In this document: one piece after another, positions 47,700 to 57,207 of the stretch | Position numbering within the stretch: the first letter of the stretch is position 1 | Layout: each line of letters opens with the position of its first letter | From: Ciona intestinalis | Taxonomy: Eukaryota > Chordata > Ascidiacea > Phlebobranchia > Cionidae | Assembly (NCBI RefSeq): GCF_000224145.3 | Contig: NC_020167.2 | Location: forward strand, 3,897,027-3,961,026 | DNA: 64,000 nt | Reading direction: 5' to 3' | Notes under the pieces: generated by a model | Told to the model about the DNA's origin: nothing | The model's input: only the letters and a program-made list of their open reading frames with translations | Databases searched by the model: none | Translations under genes and position numbers: made by a program

Positions 47700-48300
47700 T
47701 GAAATTGTTTATTTTCGCGCCAAATTAGAAACCGATAACTGATGTCTTAGCGTGGCGCCGCAATTAATATAGGCTTTTTATGAATAGGGATTTTCTCCGC
47801 TTGCAGGGAAACCACCTAAAATCCAGCCGAAATTTAGAAATTTATGAAAAAGAGATTTCGTATATACTTTTTCACCCTCATTTAGGCGGTTTATAGAACC
47901 AGTGATACATAAACTGTTTATGTATCTTTGATAGAACAGATGTCGTCTACCAGTCGGCATGTAAATATTGTTTTGCGCTTTTAACAATTATGACGACATG
48001 ACGTAATCCGAATTAGTTCCAATCTGTCACTGACATCTAATTCTACAAATACCGATGAAATATGACGTTTTGTGTTCGGAGTATCTAATATGTCATTTCT
48101 AGTCTCCTGCTTACTGACATAACTGACAACGCTGCAGTCGATGCTATTTGTAGCTACATGTCTATAAATATTCAAATAAACGTTTATGTTTGATTGTAAA
48201 GATAGGAAACACTGTTCGTTTTAAATCAGTGTATTTTTTACAATAATATTTATATAGTTTGCAGCAGTCAGTGAAAGTATATACAGTTTCTCCTTTTTTT

Positions 48301-48309
48301 GTTTTTCAG
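48301..48309 (+). promoter_or_regulatory. 3' splice acceptor just upstream of the CYB5R4 ATG
   Basis: A long pyrimidine run (TTTCTCCTTTTTTTGTTTTT) ends in CAG at 48309, 39 bases before the ATG. No upstream 5' UTR exon is obvious. In tunicates such a site can be the target of spliced-leader trans-splicing; an ordinary 5' UTR intron is the alternative. Confidence 0.45.
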
Positions 48310-48348
48310 GAACTGTAGGTCAAGAAACTAAGTATTGACTATTGGATC

Positions 48349-50044
48349 ATGTCTAAGGAACTTTTTCCTGCTGCCAACAGTGCCCAAAGGCTGGGTGTTC
48401 CTGCCCCTGTTTTAAACACAACAAAAGTACCACTGCAGAGAGGAAGGTCTTTAATGGATTGGATTCGTTTAAGCAAATCTAACGTGGATTTGCGAGGTAC
48501 TGGCCCACGCCCTCTTAAAATTTCAATGGAGGAGTTAGCAAAGCATAATACCCAGTGACGATGCATGGATGGCTATTCGAGGATATGTTTTCAATGTGAC
48601 AAGGTATGTGTCTTATCTGAATGCTTCAGTACCTTTACAATACCAGGTAAAGGTGCCATGTAAATTTGTTAGTCTTAATATTATTTATCAGGGAAACCAA
48701 ATAGGCTATGACTGACTTTCAAAAAAAAAAAAATTTTAATTCAGATTTTTTAAACCTCTTATTTTTAGATACATGGAATACCATCCTGGAGGTGAAAGTG
48801 AATTGATGAGAGGCGTTGGTAAAGATGCCACTTCCCTGTTTGAAGAAGTTCATCGCTGGGTCAACTTCGAATCAATGTTAAAAGCATGTTTCATAGGGAC
48901 TCTCATTCCAGATTTCACAATACCAAAGCAACCAAAATCTACCTCTTCCCTACTGTCAGTACCTGGCAATAACTTGTTAAAGCTTCCAGGCTTAGGTAAA
49001 ATTGGTGGTAAGCAATATTTTAATGTTGGTTTCAAGCAAACAGAGGAAGAAGTTATAATCTTGTTCCAAAGTGATTCTTTAGAAACGTCTGTTGAGAATT
49101 TTGTCTGTAATATCAGTAATGATGGACTCTCTATGCATGTAGACTTTATCTCACACAAGCAATCCTTGTCATATTTTATAAAGCTGCATAAGCAGGTTAA
49201 AGCAAGCATTTCCATTGTGAAAAGGGAAGTTATAGAAATTGCTTTGAAAAAGGCTGAACCAGGATCTCTTTGGGATGGATTTGGTTCATGCAAACATACG
49301 CAGCCTTTCAAAAACAGACTTCTCTCTTGTACGCTAATCTCTAAATCAAACATCACACATGATACACTTCAGCTGCATTTTCGTCTGCCTGAATCTTGCC
49401 ATATGCTTACACCCATGGGTGCACATGTCTTTTTCCAAGCTTCAATAGAAGACATTTTAATCAGGCGTCCTTACACTGTTGCATTACCATGCATTACAGA
49501 AAGCACTTGTGCCAATGACCCAAACAACTTCTACACTTTAATTAAGGTGTATGAAACTGGTGCTTTGACCAAAGTCATTGGAAACCTCTCCCCTGGAGAT
49601 GAGATTTCTGTTGCTACTTTTGAGATCAAATTCCATATCGGATTAATTTCCTCATTTAGTAACATACTTCTTTTAGCTGCCGGCACAGGGTTTACACCCA
49701 TGGTCAGAGTTATGCATCATTGCCTTTTTAATACTGATAAAAAGGTCCAGCTTGGATTTTTCAATAAGAAAGAACTTGACATATTATGGAGAAACGATTT
49801 AAAAACATTAAAAGCGAGATTTTATAGTCGATTTACAGTAGATCATGTTTTGTCCCAGCCAGACCAAGATTGGAGCGGTCTGAAAGGTCGTGTTTCAATC
49901 CCCCTTCTTAAAGAGATGCTTTCGAACTTCCAAATCGATACAACTTTTGTGTTAGTGTGTGGCCCAACACCTTTTACTACACTAACATTAAAATTTTTAT
50001 CTGACATGAAAGTTAAATCATCCAGCGTATTTGCTTTCACATAG
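48349..50044 (+). CDS. CYB5R4: Cytochrome b5 / b5 reductase fusion (NCB5OR), frame disrupted
   Basis: Exons are 48349-48603 and 48769-50044. The family is a soluble NAD(P)H-dependent haem and FAD oxidoreductase with cyt b5, CS and reductase domains. The conserved N-terminus is clear (PLQRGRSLMDWIRLSKSN). The b5 core has haem ligands in YMEYHPGGESELMRG and EVHRWVN. A CS-like middle (KIGGKQYFNVGFK) follows. The reductase has FAD motif IRRPYT, AAGTGFTPM and CGPTPF. It would be about 509 residues, near the family size. In exon 1 the frame meets TGA at 48556, right after KHNTQ. Skipping one base resumes DDAWMAIRGYVFNV, the expected b5 sequence. The rest is intact over 425 codons, so an assembly error or rare allele is likelier than a dead gene. 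The 3' end runs into the next gene's acceptor. Confidence 0.9.
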
Positions 50045-50316
50045 TTTAATCTCCTATGTTAATGTTTTTATGTCATTTATGTGGTTTGTTCTACTTAGCA
50101 CAATTTATCTGTTATTATTTTTTGTTTATGCGTCTATTTTATGTGTTAACTACTTTGTTTTTAACATTTTAATTCTCTCTGTACTTTGTTGTAAAATGTA
50201 TTTTACATTATTTAGGAAATATTGTATTTGAAATTTTAAATGTCTGTGCAATTTAGGTGGAAATACTCTATTTTAAGAAAACCTGAAAATTGATGTTTTT
50301 TTGGTCTATTTTTTTT

Positions 50317-50342
50317 AATAAAACAATATAAACCTTTTGGAG
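50317..50342 (+). promoter_or_regulatory. Operon-like junction: AATAAA then splice acceptor
   Basis: AATAAA at 50317-50322, 273 bases after the CYB5R4 stop, is followed 20 bases later by CCTTTTGGAG, whose AG directly abuts the next ATG (50343). No room remains for a separate promoter between the two genes. This is the layout expected of a Ciona operon in which cleavage of the upstream message and spliced-leader addition to the downstream one use the same short junction. The pyrimidine tract is short, so the call is inferred from spacing. Confidence 0.5.
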
Positions 50343-51304
50343 ATGAATGAGAAAGAATTGGAGGAACGCGCAGCACAAGAATTACTCAGAGAAGCAAGGC
50401 GTGGGAAAGAACGTGCTCAAACCATGGGAACAAGTGGATGGTATTAACCATATTTTCAAACATTTATATTTGTGCTGTCATGATTTATGGTTCAGTAATT
50501 TTTTTGCGCTGACAAACTTAGCCTGTTTACTGGATATACGAAACTGAATTGCACTGACAGTGTGATCAGATCAAGCAAAAGTATTTTAATGCAAAGTAAC
50601 AGATTAATTATTTTTTTTGCAGACTTAGATAAAGCTTCTACAAATACAATGGCAACCTAGAAATTGCAATTGCAGGCATTAAAAATATTTTTTTAAGTGT
50701 AGTGGTATTCCTAACCTATAAACAACAAATACATGGAACTGGTAGTTGTAGTTTATTAATACAACATTTACATTCAGATTTATTGTAAATAAATTAATTT
50801 TTCAGGAAAAAAAGTACAATTCCAAAGACCAACAAGCAATTCCTTCATCGAACATTAGCGAGTGTTTCTCATTCCCACCGTGTAGCATCAAATAAACAAG
50901 TATGATTTAACATTTTTACCATATATTAAAAATATAACAGTTATAAAGCTACTCAAGATGCAGTACTGAAAAAGTAACTACAAGTTATCAGCAAATTTTG
51001 GTAATGAGTTTCATCTGCTATAGGCTCTCACCCTTAAAGGTAATTAAGTAGCGGAGTAAATATAATACTTAGAATGGTTAAGCAATTTTTCTCAATATGA
51101 AAAAACTGTAAATATTTATATGTATTATCAAATAAGGAAGCTCAGAAGAAGAAGACCAAAGAAGATTCAGAAGAAAATATGCTGGAGAAGAAAAAAAATT
51201 ATCAAGTAAAGACACAACGTGTAAGAAGTAAATTAGATAAAACTGAAAGATCAAAACCATACAACAAAAGAGAAAAACCAAGAAAAGAGAAAAAGTGCGA
51301 ATAA
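50343..51304 (+). CDS. POLR1D: Homologue of the alternative (non-polymerase) POLR1D isoform
   Basis: Exons are 50343-50440, 50806-50899 and 51137-51304, in phase, giving 119 residues. The N-terminus (ELEERAAQELLREARRGKER, then AQTMGTSGW) and TIPKTNKQFLHRT match the second protein of the vertebrate POLR1D locus (AIEELLKEAKRGK, RAETMG, NKRFL). That protein shares only its first exon with the RNA polymerase I/III subunit RPAC2. The tail is very basic (RSKPYNKREKPRKEKK), as in vertebrates. Its function is not established; nuclear or nucleolar location is a guess from charge. I see no RPAC2-type domain nearby, so here the protein seems to be encoded by its own gene. The ATG is the first one after the acceptor and is followed at once by the homologous sequence. 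The exon 3 acceptor is weak. Confidence 0.75.
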
Positions 51305-52157
51305 TTTGTGGTAAGAGGTTTATGCTACAAATCTACAATTACGTTTTAAAAGTATTTCAGTTTAACACTACTGATTAAAAATCAACTTTTTTCTTTTTAT
51401 AATCATGCTATCTCTTTAAGGTGCAGTCTTTTTTATTAGTCAACTGACTAGGATTATATTCTATAAAAATTGCTTTAAATTTATAATATGGACGCAGAAA
51501 TATTTTTAGTCAGACCTGGTAGGTTTCCCTATACAGTTAAATTTAAACTACCTAAAACATTCAAGCCATGTTCTTATTAATTTCCCTCCGTAAGAAATGA
51601 CAACATACATGATCAAAAATATGACAAAGCTAAGCATTGTGTATAACACAATAGTATCAGTACTAATGATGCAATCAGTTAAAATGAACGTTCGCAATAG
51701 TTTTAGGAACATAAGGCAAGAGAGGAAGCTTGAAGCAGGAAGTCACTCCAGATATCTTCCTGCAATTGATTGATTATCTCAGTCTTTCTGGCTGTCCCTC
51801 AAAAGTTTGCAGTTAGTTTTGAGCAGCCAAAGTTTGTTTCTAGTTGTTTATAAATTGATCTAAATCATTTAAAAAGTGTATATAAGAAATGTTTTGAGAT
51901 ATATATACGCATGTGAAGGGTAATAGTTAGCTATTTAAGGTAACAGATGACATGTGTTTATATTTAGTTGCCAATCAGTCCCTTGCACTTTTGCAGTAAA
52001 AGTAACATTCATCATATAAGTATAGTATTGTCTAATTTATATATCAGTCAAGTTTATTCTAATAAAGTATCCAATATACAGTTATTAGCAGTACATGGTA
52101 CATTCACACTGCTTGAACATTAATATCTGTGCATCTGTAATGCTAAGCATGTGAAAC

Positions 52158-52206
52158 AATAAATGAACCAACATCCTCATGTGATCATTGTATTGTACCT
52201 GTACAG
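52158..52206 (+). promoter_or_regulatory. AATAAA and splice acceptor upstream of the syntaxin ATG
   Basis: AATAAA at 52158-52163 is followed by ATTGTATTGTACCTGTACAG ending at 52206, five bases before the syntaxin ATG. It repeats the pattern seen before the POLR1D-like gene, though the upstream 3' UTR would be about 860 bases. It could be a third member of the same operon or an independent trans-splice site. Confidence 0.35.
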
Positions 52207-52211
52207 CTGCG

Positions 52212-54999
52212 ATGTTACGTGACCGATTGCCAGATTTGCTTCGTTTGGCTGAAAGTGACCCAACACTTTATAAGGAACCAGAATATCATGAAGAATTACC
52301 AATAGACCCTTCTCTTATTGTTTTATTTCAAAGGGTAAGATATTAATTTAAGTAATTTTATCATGAACTTTTTCCAATTTAACTTTTACCAATTACTTTT
52401 TACATCCCTGACTTCGTTTTACTATATTCTTTAACTATAGCATCTATCTCAACATTGTTTTTAACTAGACTATTCCTTTTTGTTATCACCAAGAAGAATA
52501 AGTTATGTTGTGTTGCAGGCAGAAAAGGTGACAAAATTTATCAAGGACATGGAAGCAATAGTACAAGAGATGGTGAGACAACATGAAGATATCACTTGGA
52601 ACATTTTAAATGAGAAGCAATACAGAGAGCAGGTGGTTGGGAGTGTTTATGCAGCTGGTAATGACAGTGGTATTTAGTAACCAGGCTTTTAGTTTAATGA
52701 ATATATTTTCATAGTTTTAATTTACCCCCAGTGGCTTGACTGTTATTTTGCTCTTTTAACTTATTTCATGTTCACTATTCTATTTGAAGAAAGGTTTATG
52801 TTACTATTTCTGATACAAGATCTAATCCGTACATGCAGCAAATAAAATGTTAAAAAACTAGTAATATCAGTTGACAACATGAATCCTAATTTATGAAACA
52901 GACAACTCGAACCATGGATCGTTTCAGTGCACTCGCTCGAAAAACCAAAACAATTCTTCGTAGGATGGAGCTTAGTGATAAAGAAATGCTCCATTACTCA
53001 GCATATGCAAGGGACGGCCATGACAGCAGAGATGATATCAGTGTAAAGTGGGAACAGACTTCTTCAAGTGTTCAGGTAGGCATCAAATCATATGTAATCT
53101 ATCAGTTACTTTTCATCTCCACCATTTATTTGGAAATCAATATTGTTTAACTTCATAATATCATTTTTTTATTAAATGTCTATGTTATGTCTTTAAAGCG
53201 ACATCTTATTCCTTATGTAAGATCTTTATACTGCATGTCATGTCTATACGTTTCCTTCCTCCTGCTCAAAACACCCACACCCATGAAATTTATTTTCTTT
53301 GATTAACAACTTGCATGTTCTTATTGTCAGTAGACACCATCCAAGTGGTTTAAATTGTTCAACTCATCTCATAATCAACTTAAAAATGTAAGACAGGATT
53401 TCAATGAGCTGTTTATTCCTGATTTTATTTTTTTGTGTGTATGGTCTTATTTTCTGTGAGTATTTCCATTTGTATATAAAGTAATTCATACCTTTGCATG
53501 ATTTTGTGGTAATAAATTAGATTGCTAACAGCTTGGTTTTGAGGCATTTCTTGTTTGTATTTCTGGAATAGCAACTTGATGGGTATTTTGAATTTTATTT
53601 TCCCAACCAGGTTTCTTGGCACCGCCTAGGGTCAGGTACAGTGTTGCCATTTTCCGACAACACATACCTACCTTGTGAATTGCGAATGCAGATGCTCCTA
53701 CACAGTGTCTTATCCTACAGGTAGCATACAGATGTAATACTATGTTACAGAAAACAATTTGAAATTCTTCTTAGGCTGGTAGTGGTTGTACGGGAGTATT
53801 ACACCACACAGAAAATCTACAACGAAAACGTCCGCAAACGAATTGAAAGACAAATGTCAATAATTGGCCGTGAAATGGATCGCCAAGAAATTGATAAGTA
53901 AAAACGGAATTCTTTTATTTACCCTTAATTTGAAAATTGTTATTCGGGACTTTTACTTATTGTCAAGTTATGTCAAGTGTGTCAACCACAGCTTTTCTGT
54001 GTCAAAAGTGCTAATACAGTTGTTGGTTGGGATGTATCTTTTTATTAATGATAAGGTGATATAAATAACCTGTGTGTGTGCTCAGAGCAATTGAAGTTGG
54101 AGAGAGCGTTTCACTTTTACATGGAGACATAGTGGATGATACACAGGTTAGCAAAGAGATGAGAGCAAAACTAAGAGAAATCCAATTCTTTGAACATGAG
54201 ATTCTTGCATTGGAGGTATAAATAACTATTGCCTATTATCAAAACAAGAATGTGTTTTACTTGAAATGTTTATTGTATAGCAGAGGCTTCAATGCATCCT
54301 TATATGTATTCTATTGTTAAATGAATAAATGTAACTTACTTTATAATGCGTGGCCGGAAAACGACAATCGTTATCACATGGGTTTAACACCTCGTGCCAG
54401 CTTAAGAGTTACCATGTATGTTGCTTTGTGAGTGATTATTACTTTTTTATTTTTTTTTTATGTATGGCTGATAATTTGGACAACCCATTAGTGACTACTG
54501 GGTTGAAGCAATTGCCGTTAAGTGTCCTGCCCAAGGACACATACGCCCACAATATCTGGAGTGATGCGTCAACTCAGGTTTAGATGGCGTGCCTGGAAAT
54601 AGAACTTCACCCATTTAGATCAGATTAAAAACATGTTGCCTTTATATCTTTATTTAGAAAAGCATCAGCCAACTACATGAAGCTTTCCTTATGGTTTCCT
54701 CGCTTGTGCATGAGCAGGGGGCTATGGTTGATAGAATTGAACACCATGTTGGTCTTGCTTCTAACTATGTCGAAGTGAGCAACCAAATGCTCAAGAAAGC
54801 AGGCAAACTGCAGCACAAGTATAGAAAAAAGAAGCTCTGCCTTGCGCTCCTTATTCTCACTGCCATTGGCATCATTGTCCTTGTTATTGCTCTTTCAGTT
54901 AAAAGAAAACGGACCACAGTACGAGTGGTGACTCACTCAGTTGCTCATCCAAGGTTAAGAAGAGATGAGGACTGGTTTTCCTTAACTGAACTTTTCTAG
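52212..54999 (+). CDS. STX: Syntaxin (Qa-SNARE) with long C-terminal tail
   Basis: Exons are 52212-52334, 52519-52632, 52902-53075, 53611-53720, 53775-53897, 54086-54215 and 54658-54999, all in phase, giving 371 residues. Syntaxins form SNARE bundles that fuse vesicles with target membranes. The start (MLRDRLPDLLRL) resembles the plasma-membrane syntaxins. The Habc region includes KFIKDMEAIVQEMVRQHEDI and RKRIERQMSIIGREMD. The SNARE helix is LEKSISQLHEAF...LVHEQGAMVDRIEHHVG with the zero-layer glutamine at Q278. The membrane anchor is about 318-338 (LALLILTAIGIIVLVIALS). Two features are odd: an insert of some tens of residues in the Habc part (around exons 3-4), and about 32 mostly basic, then acidic, residues after the anchor, where syntaxins usually stop. 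Exact paralogue (1-4, 11 or 19-like) is unclear. Confidence 0.9.
54345..54595 (-). mobile_element. SINE-like repeat, copy A (head missing)
   Basis: Alignable by eye to copy B at 62190-62458 over most of its length (for example GTATGGCTGATAATTTGGAC, then GCCCAAGGACACATACG). It fills most of the sixth syntaxin intron. The tRNA-like head of copy B is absent or decayed here. Confidence 0.75.
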
Positions 55000-55252
55000 T
55001 TAATCTCTAATCAACTGTGCAACTCCCTCTTTAAATATTACTATATAATTTAAGTACACATTAGCAGATTCAGTCAGATTTGGTGCTTACCTACCAACAA
55101 AGATGTGAATGGAAAACTAAATTGTTCTGTTCACATTTAAAACTAAAGTAAATTTTTTAGGCATTTATACCTTTGTTTTGTAAAAATGGAATTTTACACT
55201 CTTCTTTTCCATTCATCTGTGCTGTTTTGGGGTTTTAAACATTTTGCATTTG

Positions 55253-55303
55253 TTTATTTTGTTTAATGCATTTAATTAAATGAAGTACGATGTGAGAAAT
55301 AAA
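55253..55303. terminator. Overlapping convergent polyadenylation signals
   Basis: AATAAA for the syntaxin is at 55298-55303 on the plus strand. The reverse complement TTTATT at 55253-55258 is the nearest signal for the minus-strand coiled-coil gene. If both are used, the two 3' UTRs overlap by roughly 50 bases. Confidence 0.4.
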
Positions 55304-55563
55304 AAATATGAGCAGTATATACATTTTAAAGTACACAATAAAATGTTAAACTATAGAACCTATAAATGCAGGACTGTGGGTACGCTCCACGCTGCCCTAC
55401 CGTTCGTGTAAAGTCCCATTTGCTTAAAGTGTGTTTGCATCGCGCGAATATTGGAAAAGGATTACGTTGTGTATTCAGACATTTTTTTAGTTCAGGAGTT
55501 CTGGGTTGGAACTTATTTGAATACCTACTTAATGTCAAATGTTTACGCAGAGAAACGCCTAAA

Positions 55564-57174
55564 CTAAAGCCACAACCCCACAACCGTAGTTTTTGCTTTA
55601 TGGCGAGGTAAAGAAGCCGAGACCTTTTTCGCCTCGAGTTGTCGTCCTTTTTTGCCGTGGTTCGCTTTCTCGTCAAAAACAGAGTCAGAATTGATGCTAT
55701 TCGAACGGTTTCTTCTGTCCTCTGAAGACTCTCGTTTCTCCAGGGATTTGCGCGGCACGGGTATCGGATGCGACATCATTGCTCCGGTAGAGCGTCGGTT
55801 ATGCGAGCGCACCAGTAAGGACGAGTCATCTCTTAGTCTAACGTCATTAGACGAGGTAAATTCATTTTTAGTCCGCAAAAGCTTTTTACCCAAATTTCCA
55901 ATGACCCCGGACTTCTTAACGCCATCGTCAGCTCTATGAAGGTTTTCTCTCTTCTTCATTATTTCTTCCATAGTGTTCGAGAGATCTTCTTTCTCTTCCA
56001 CGAGCTTCTTTCTCCTTTCAATATCCCGGATGTTCTCCGTGACTTTTTCTTCACGTTTTCTCAGAGATGATTCCTTTATCTGAAGCCCAGCTTCCTCCTG
56101 TCTGACTCTCCGTTCTCGATTTTTCACTCTTCTCTCACGTTCCCTATGACCTTCTTCATCGACATCTAACTTTGTCTCCAGTTCCATAAGCCTTTCTTCT
56201 GCTTGTTTTAGAATAGCATGTCTCCTACACAACTTAGCATGCCTCTCATCGATCTTAGATTGCCGGGCTCTCAGCTTTGCTTCAAACTCGCCCAATTTCG
56301 CCTCCCCCACCGCTAACTTCGCTTCAGACACAGAGCGCTTCTCGGATTTTGTCTTTCTCTTTGCTTTTTGCTCCAAACTACGAGCTTCTTTTACGCTCAT
56401 CGGTTCTCCTATCCCGGAAGCGGCGTTTTCTAACGGAAACTTTACATCCTGGTCTTCAGTCACTTGAACATGATTTTTTACGATTTCCTTTTTATTCCCA
56501 AAAGACGTTCCTGCTTGCTTTTGTTTCGGTCCGTTCAATACAAACTTATTGTAGCCCTCAGTGATCAACCGTTTGTCCTCTAAACTGAATTCAATTTCTT
56601 CCTCGTGCTTTATCCTCCTCCTAAGTAATTCTTCCAATGTGTTTGGATTATTGTTTAAATGTCTCGCCTGGTTATTATTGGGTAATCCAGGCCGTGATAT
56701 TCCGTTGCTCTGTCGTGCAAACCTCTTGTTTTTATCACTGTCCACTGTCTTAACTATGGGCTGTTGCCACCTTTGCGACAACACCTTCTCTTCTTCCGAA
56801 TCTTCCTCAACTGATGACGTAGTTGATCGCTCTGATTCGGCATCGTCATCACTGACGTCACTTCCGTCGTCGGTTCCCGTGCTATCATCCGTATCAACCG
56901 ACTCGTGGGCGTGGAAAGTCTTTTGGGCGTCTTCGCTCTCTACCACCGAGCGCGTCATCTTTCGCTTATTTCTGGTAGACTTCTTAAAACTTGTCTCTGT
57001 AATGACGTCACCGGCCTCGCTGCTACTGTTGCTATGGATACCGGACGAGGTTGTATCAGAAAAGTTTGTGGGTTTTGTTTGAGTAATAATCTTCTTCTCT
57101 TTCATTTCATTGTGCAATGCCCGAAGAATAGTTCGGTTGCTTGTCCCCGGAATTATAGGTTTTCTCGATGGCAT
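55564..57174 (-). CDS. Unidentified coiled-coil protein
   Basis: A single uninterrupted frame of 536 residues. The first 130 residues are polar and disordered with an acidic stretch (DTDDSTGTDDGSDVSDDDAE). Residues near 180-215 hold a conserved-looking helix (LEELLRRRIKHEEEIEFSLE). Residues about 265-405 are a highly charged continuous helix with heptad-like repeats (AKLAVGEAKLGEFEAKLRAR, ERRVKNRERRVRQEEAGLQI). The C-terminus is basic and serine-rich. I do not recognise a family; cytoskeletal, centrosomal or ciliary roles are typical for such helices but not shown. An acceptor (TATTTTATTTTCTAG) lies 18 bases upstream of the ATG, so the 5' UTR is spliced or trans-spliced. It converges on the syntaxin gene and has no introns in the coding part. 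Confidence 0.85.
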   Translation of the reverse strand: MPSRKPIIPGTSNRTILRALHNEMKEKKIITQTKPTNFSDTTSSGIHSNSSSEAGDVITETSFKKSTRNKRKMTRSVVESEDAQKTFHAHESVDTDDSTGTDDGSDVSDDDAESERSTTSSVEEDSEEEKVLSQRWQQPIVKTVDSDKNKRFARQSNGISRPGLPNNNQARHLNNNPNTLEELLRRRIKHEEEIEFSLEDKRLITEGYNKFVLNGPKQKQAGTSFGNKKEIVKNHVQVTEDQDVKFPLENAASGIGEPMSVKEARSLEQKAKRKTKSEKRSVSEAKLAVGEAKLGEFEAKLRARQSKIDERHAKLCRRHAILKQAEERLMELETKLDVDEEGHRERERRVKNRERRVRQEEAGLQIKESSLRKREEKVTENIRDIERRKKLVEEKEDLSNTMEEIMKKRENLHRADDGVKKSGVIGNLGKKLLRTKNEFTSSNDVRLRDDSSLLVRSHNRRSTGAMMSHPIPVPRKSLEKRESSEDRRNRSNSINSDSVFDEKANHGKKGRQLEAKKVSASLPRHKAKTTVVGLWL

Positions 57175-57192
57175 TATCTGTCACAGCAAACA

Positions 57193-57207
57193 ACTAGAAA
57201 ATAAAAT
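57193..57207 (-). promoter_or_regulatory. Splice acceptor upstream of the coiled-coil ATG
   Basis: TATTTTATTTTCTAG on the minus strand ends next to 57193, shortly before the start codon at 57174. A matching 5' exon with a GTAAGG donor may exist near 59092, but this is unproven. Trans-splicing is the other option. Confidence 0.4.

Noticed and set aside
56561..57082. 173-codon plus-strand serine/leucine-rich frame
   Set aside because: Antisense to the charged, serine-rich coiled-coil gene; such shadows arise from its codon composition.
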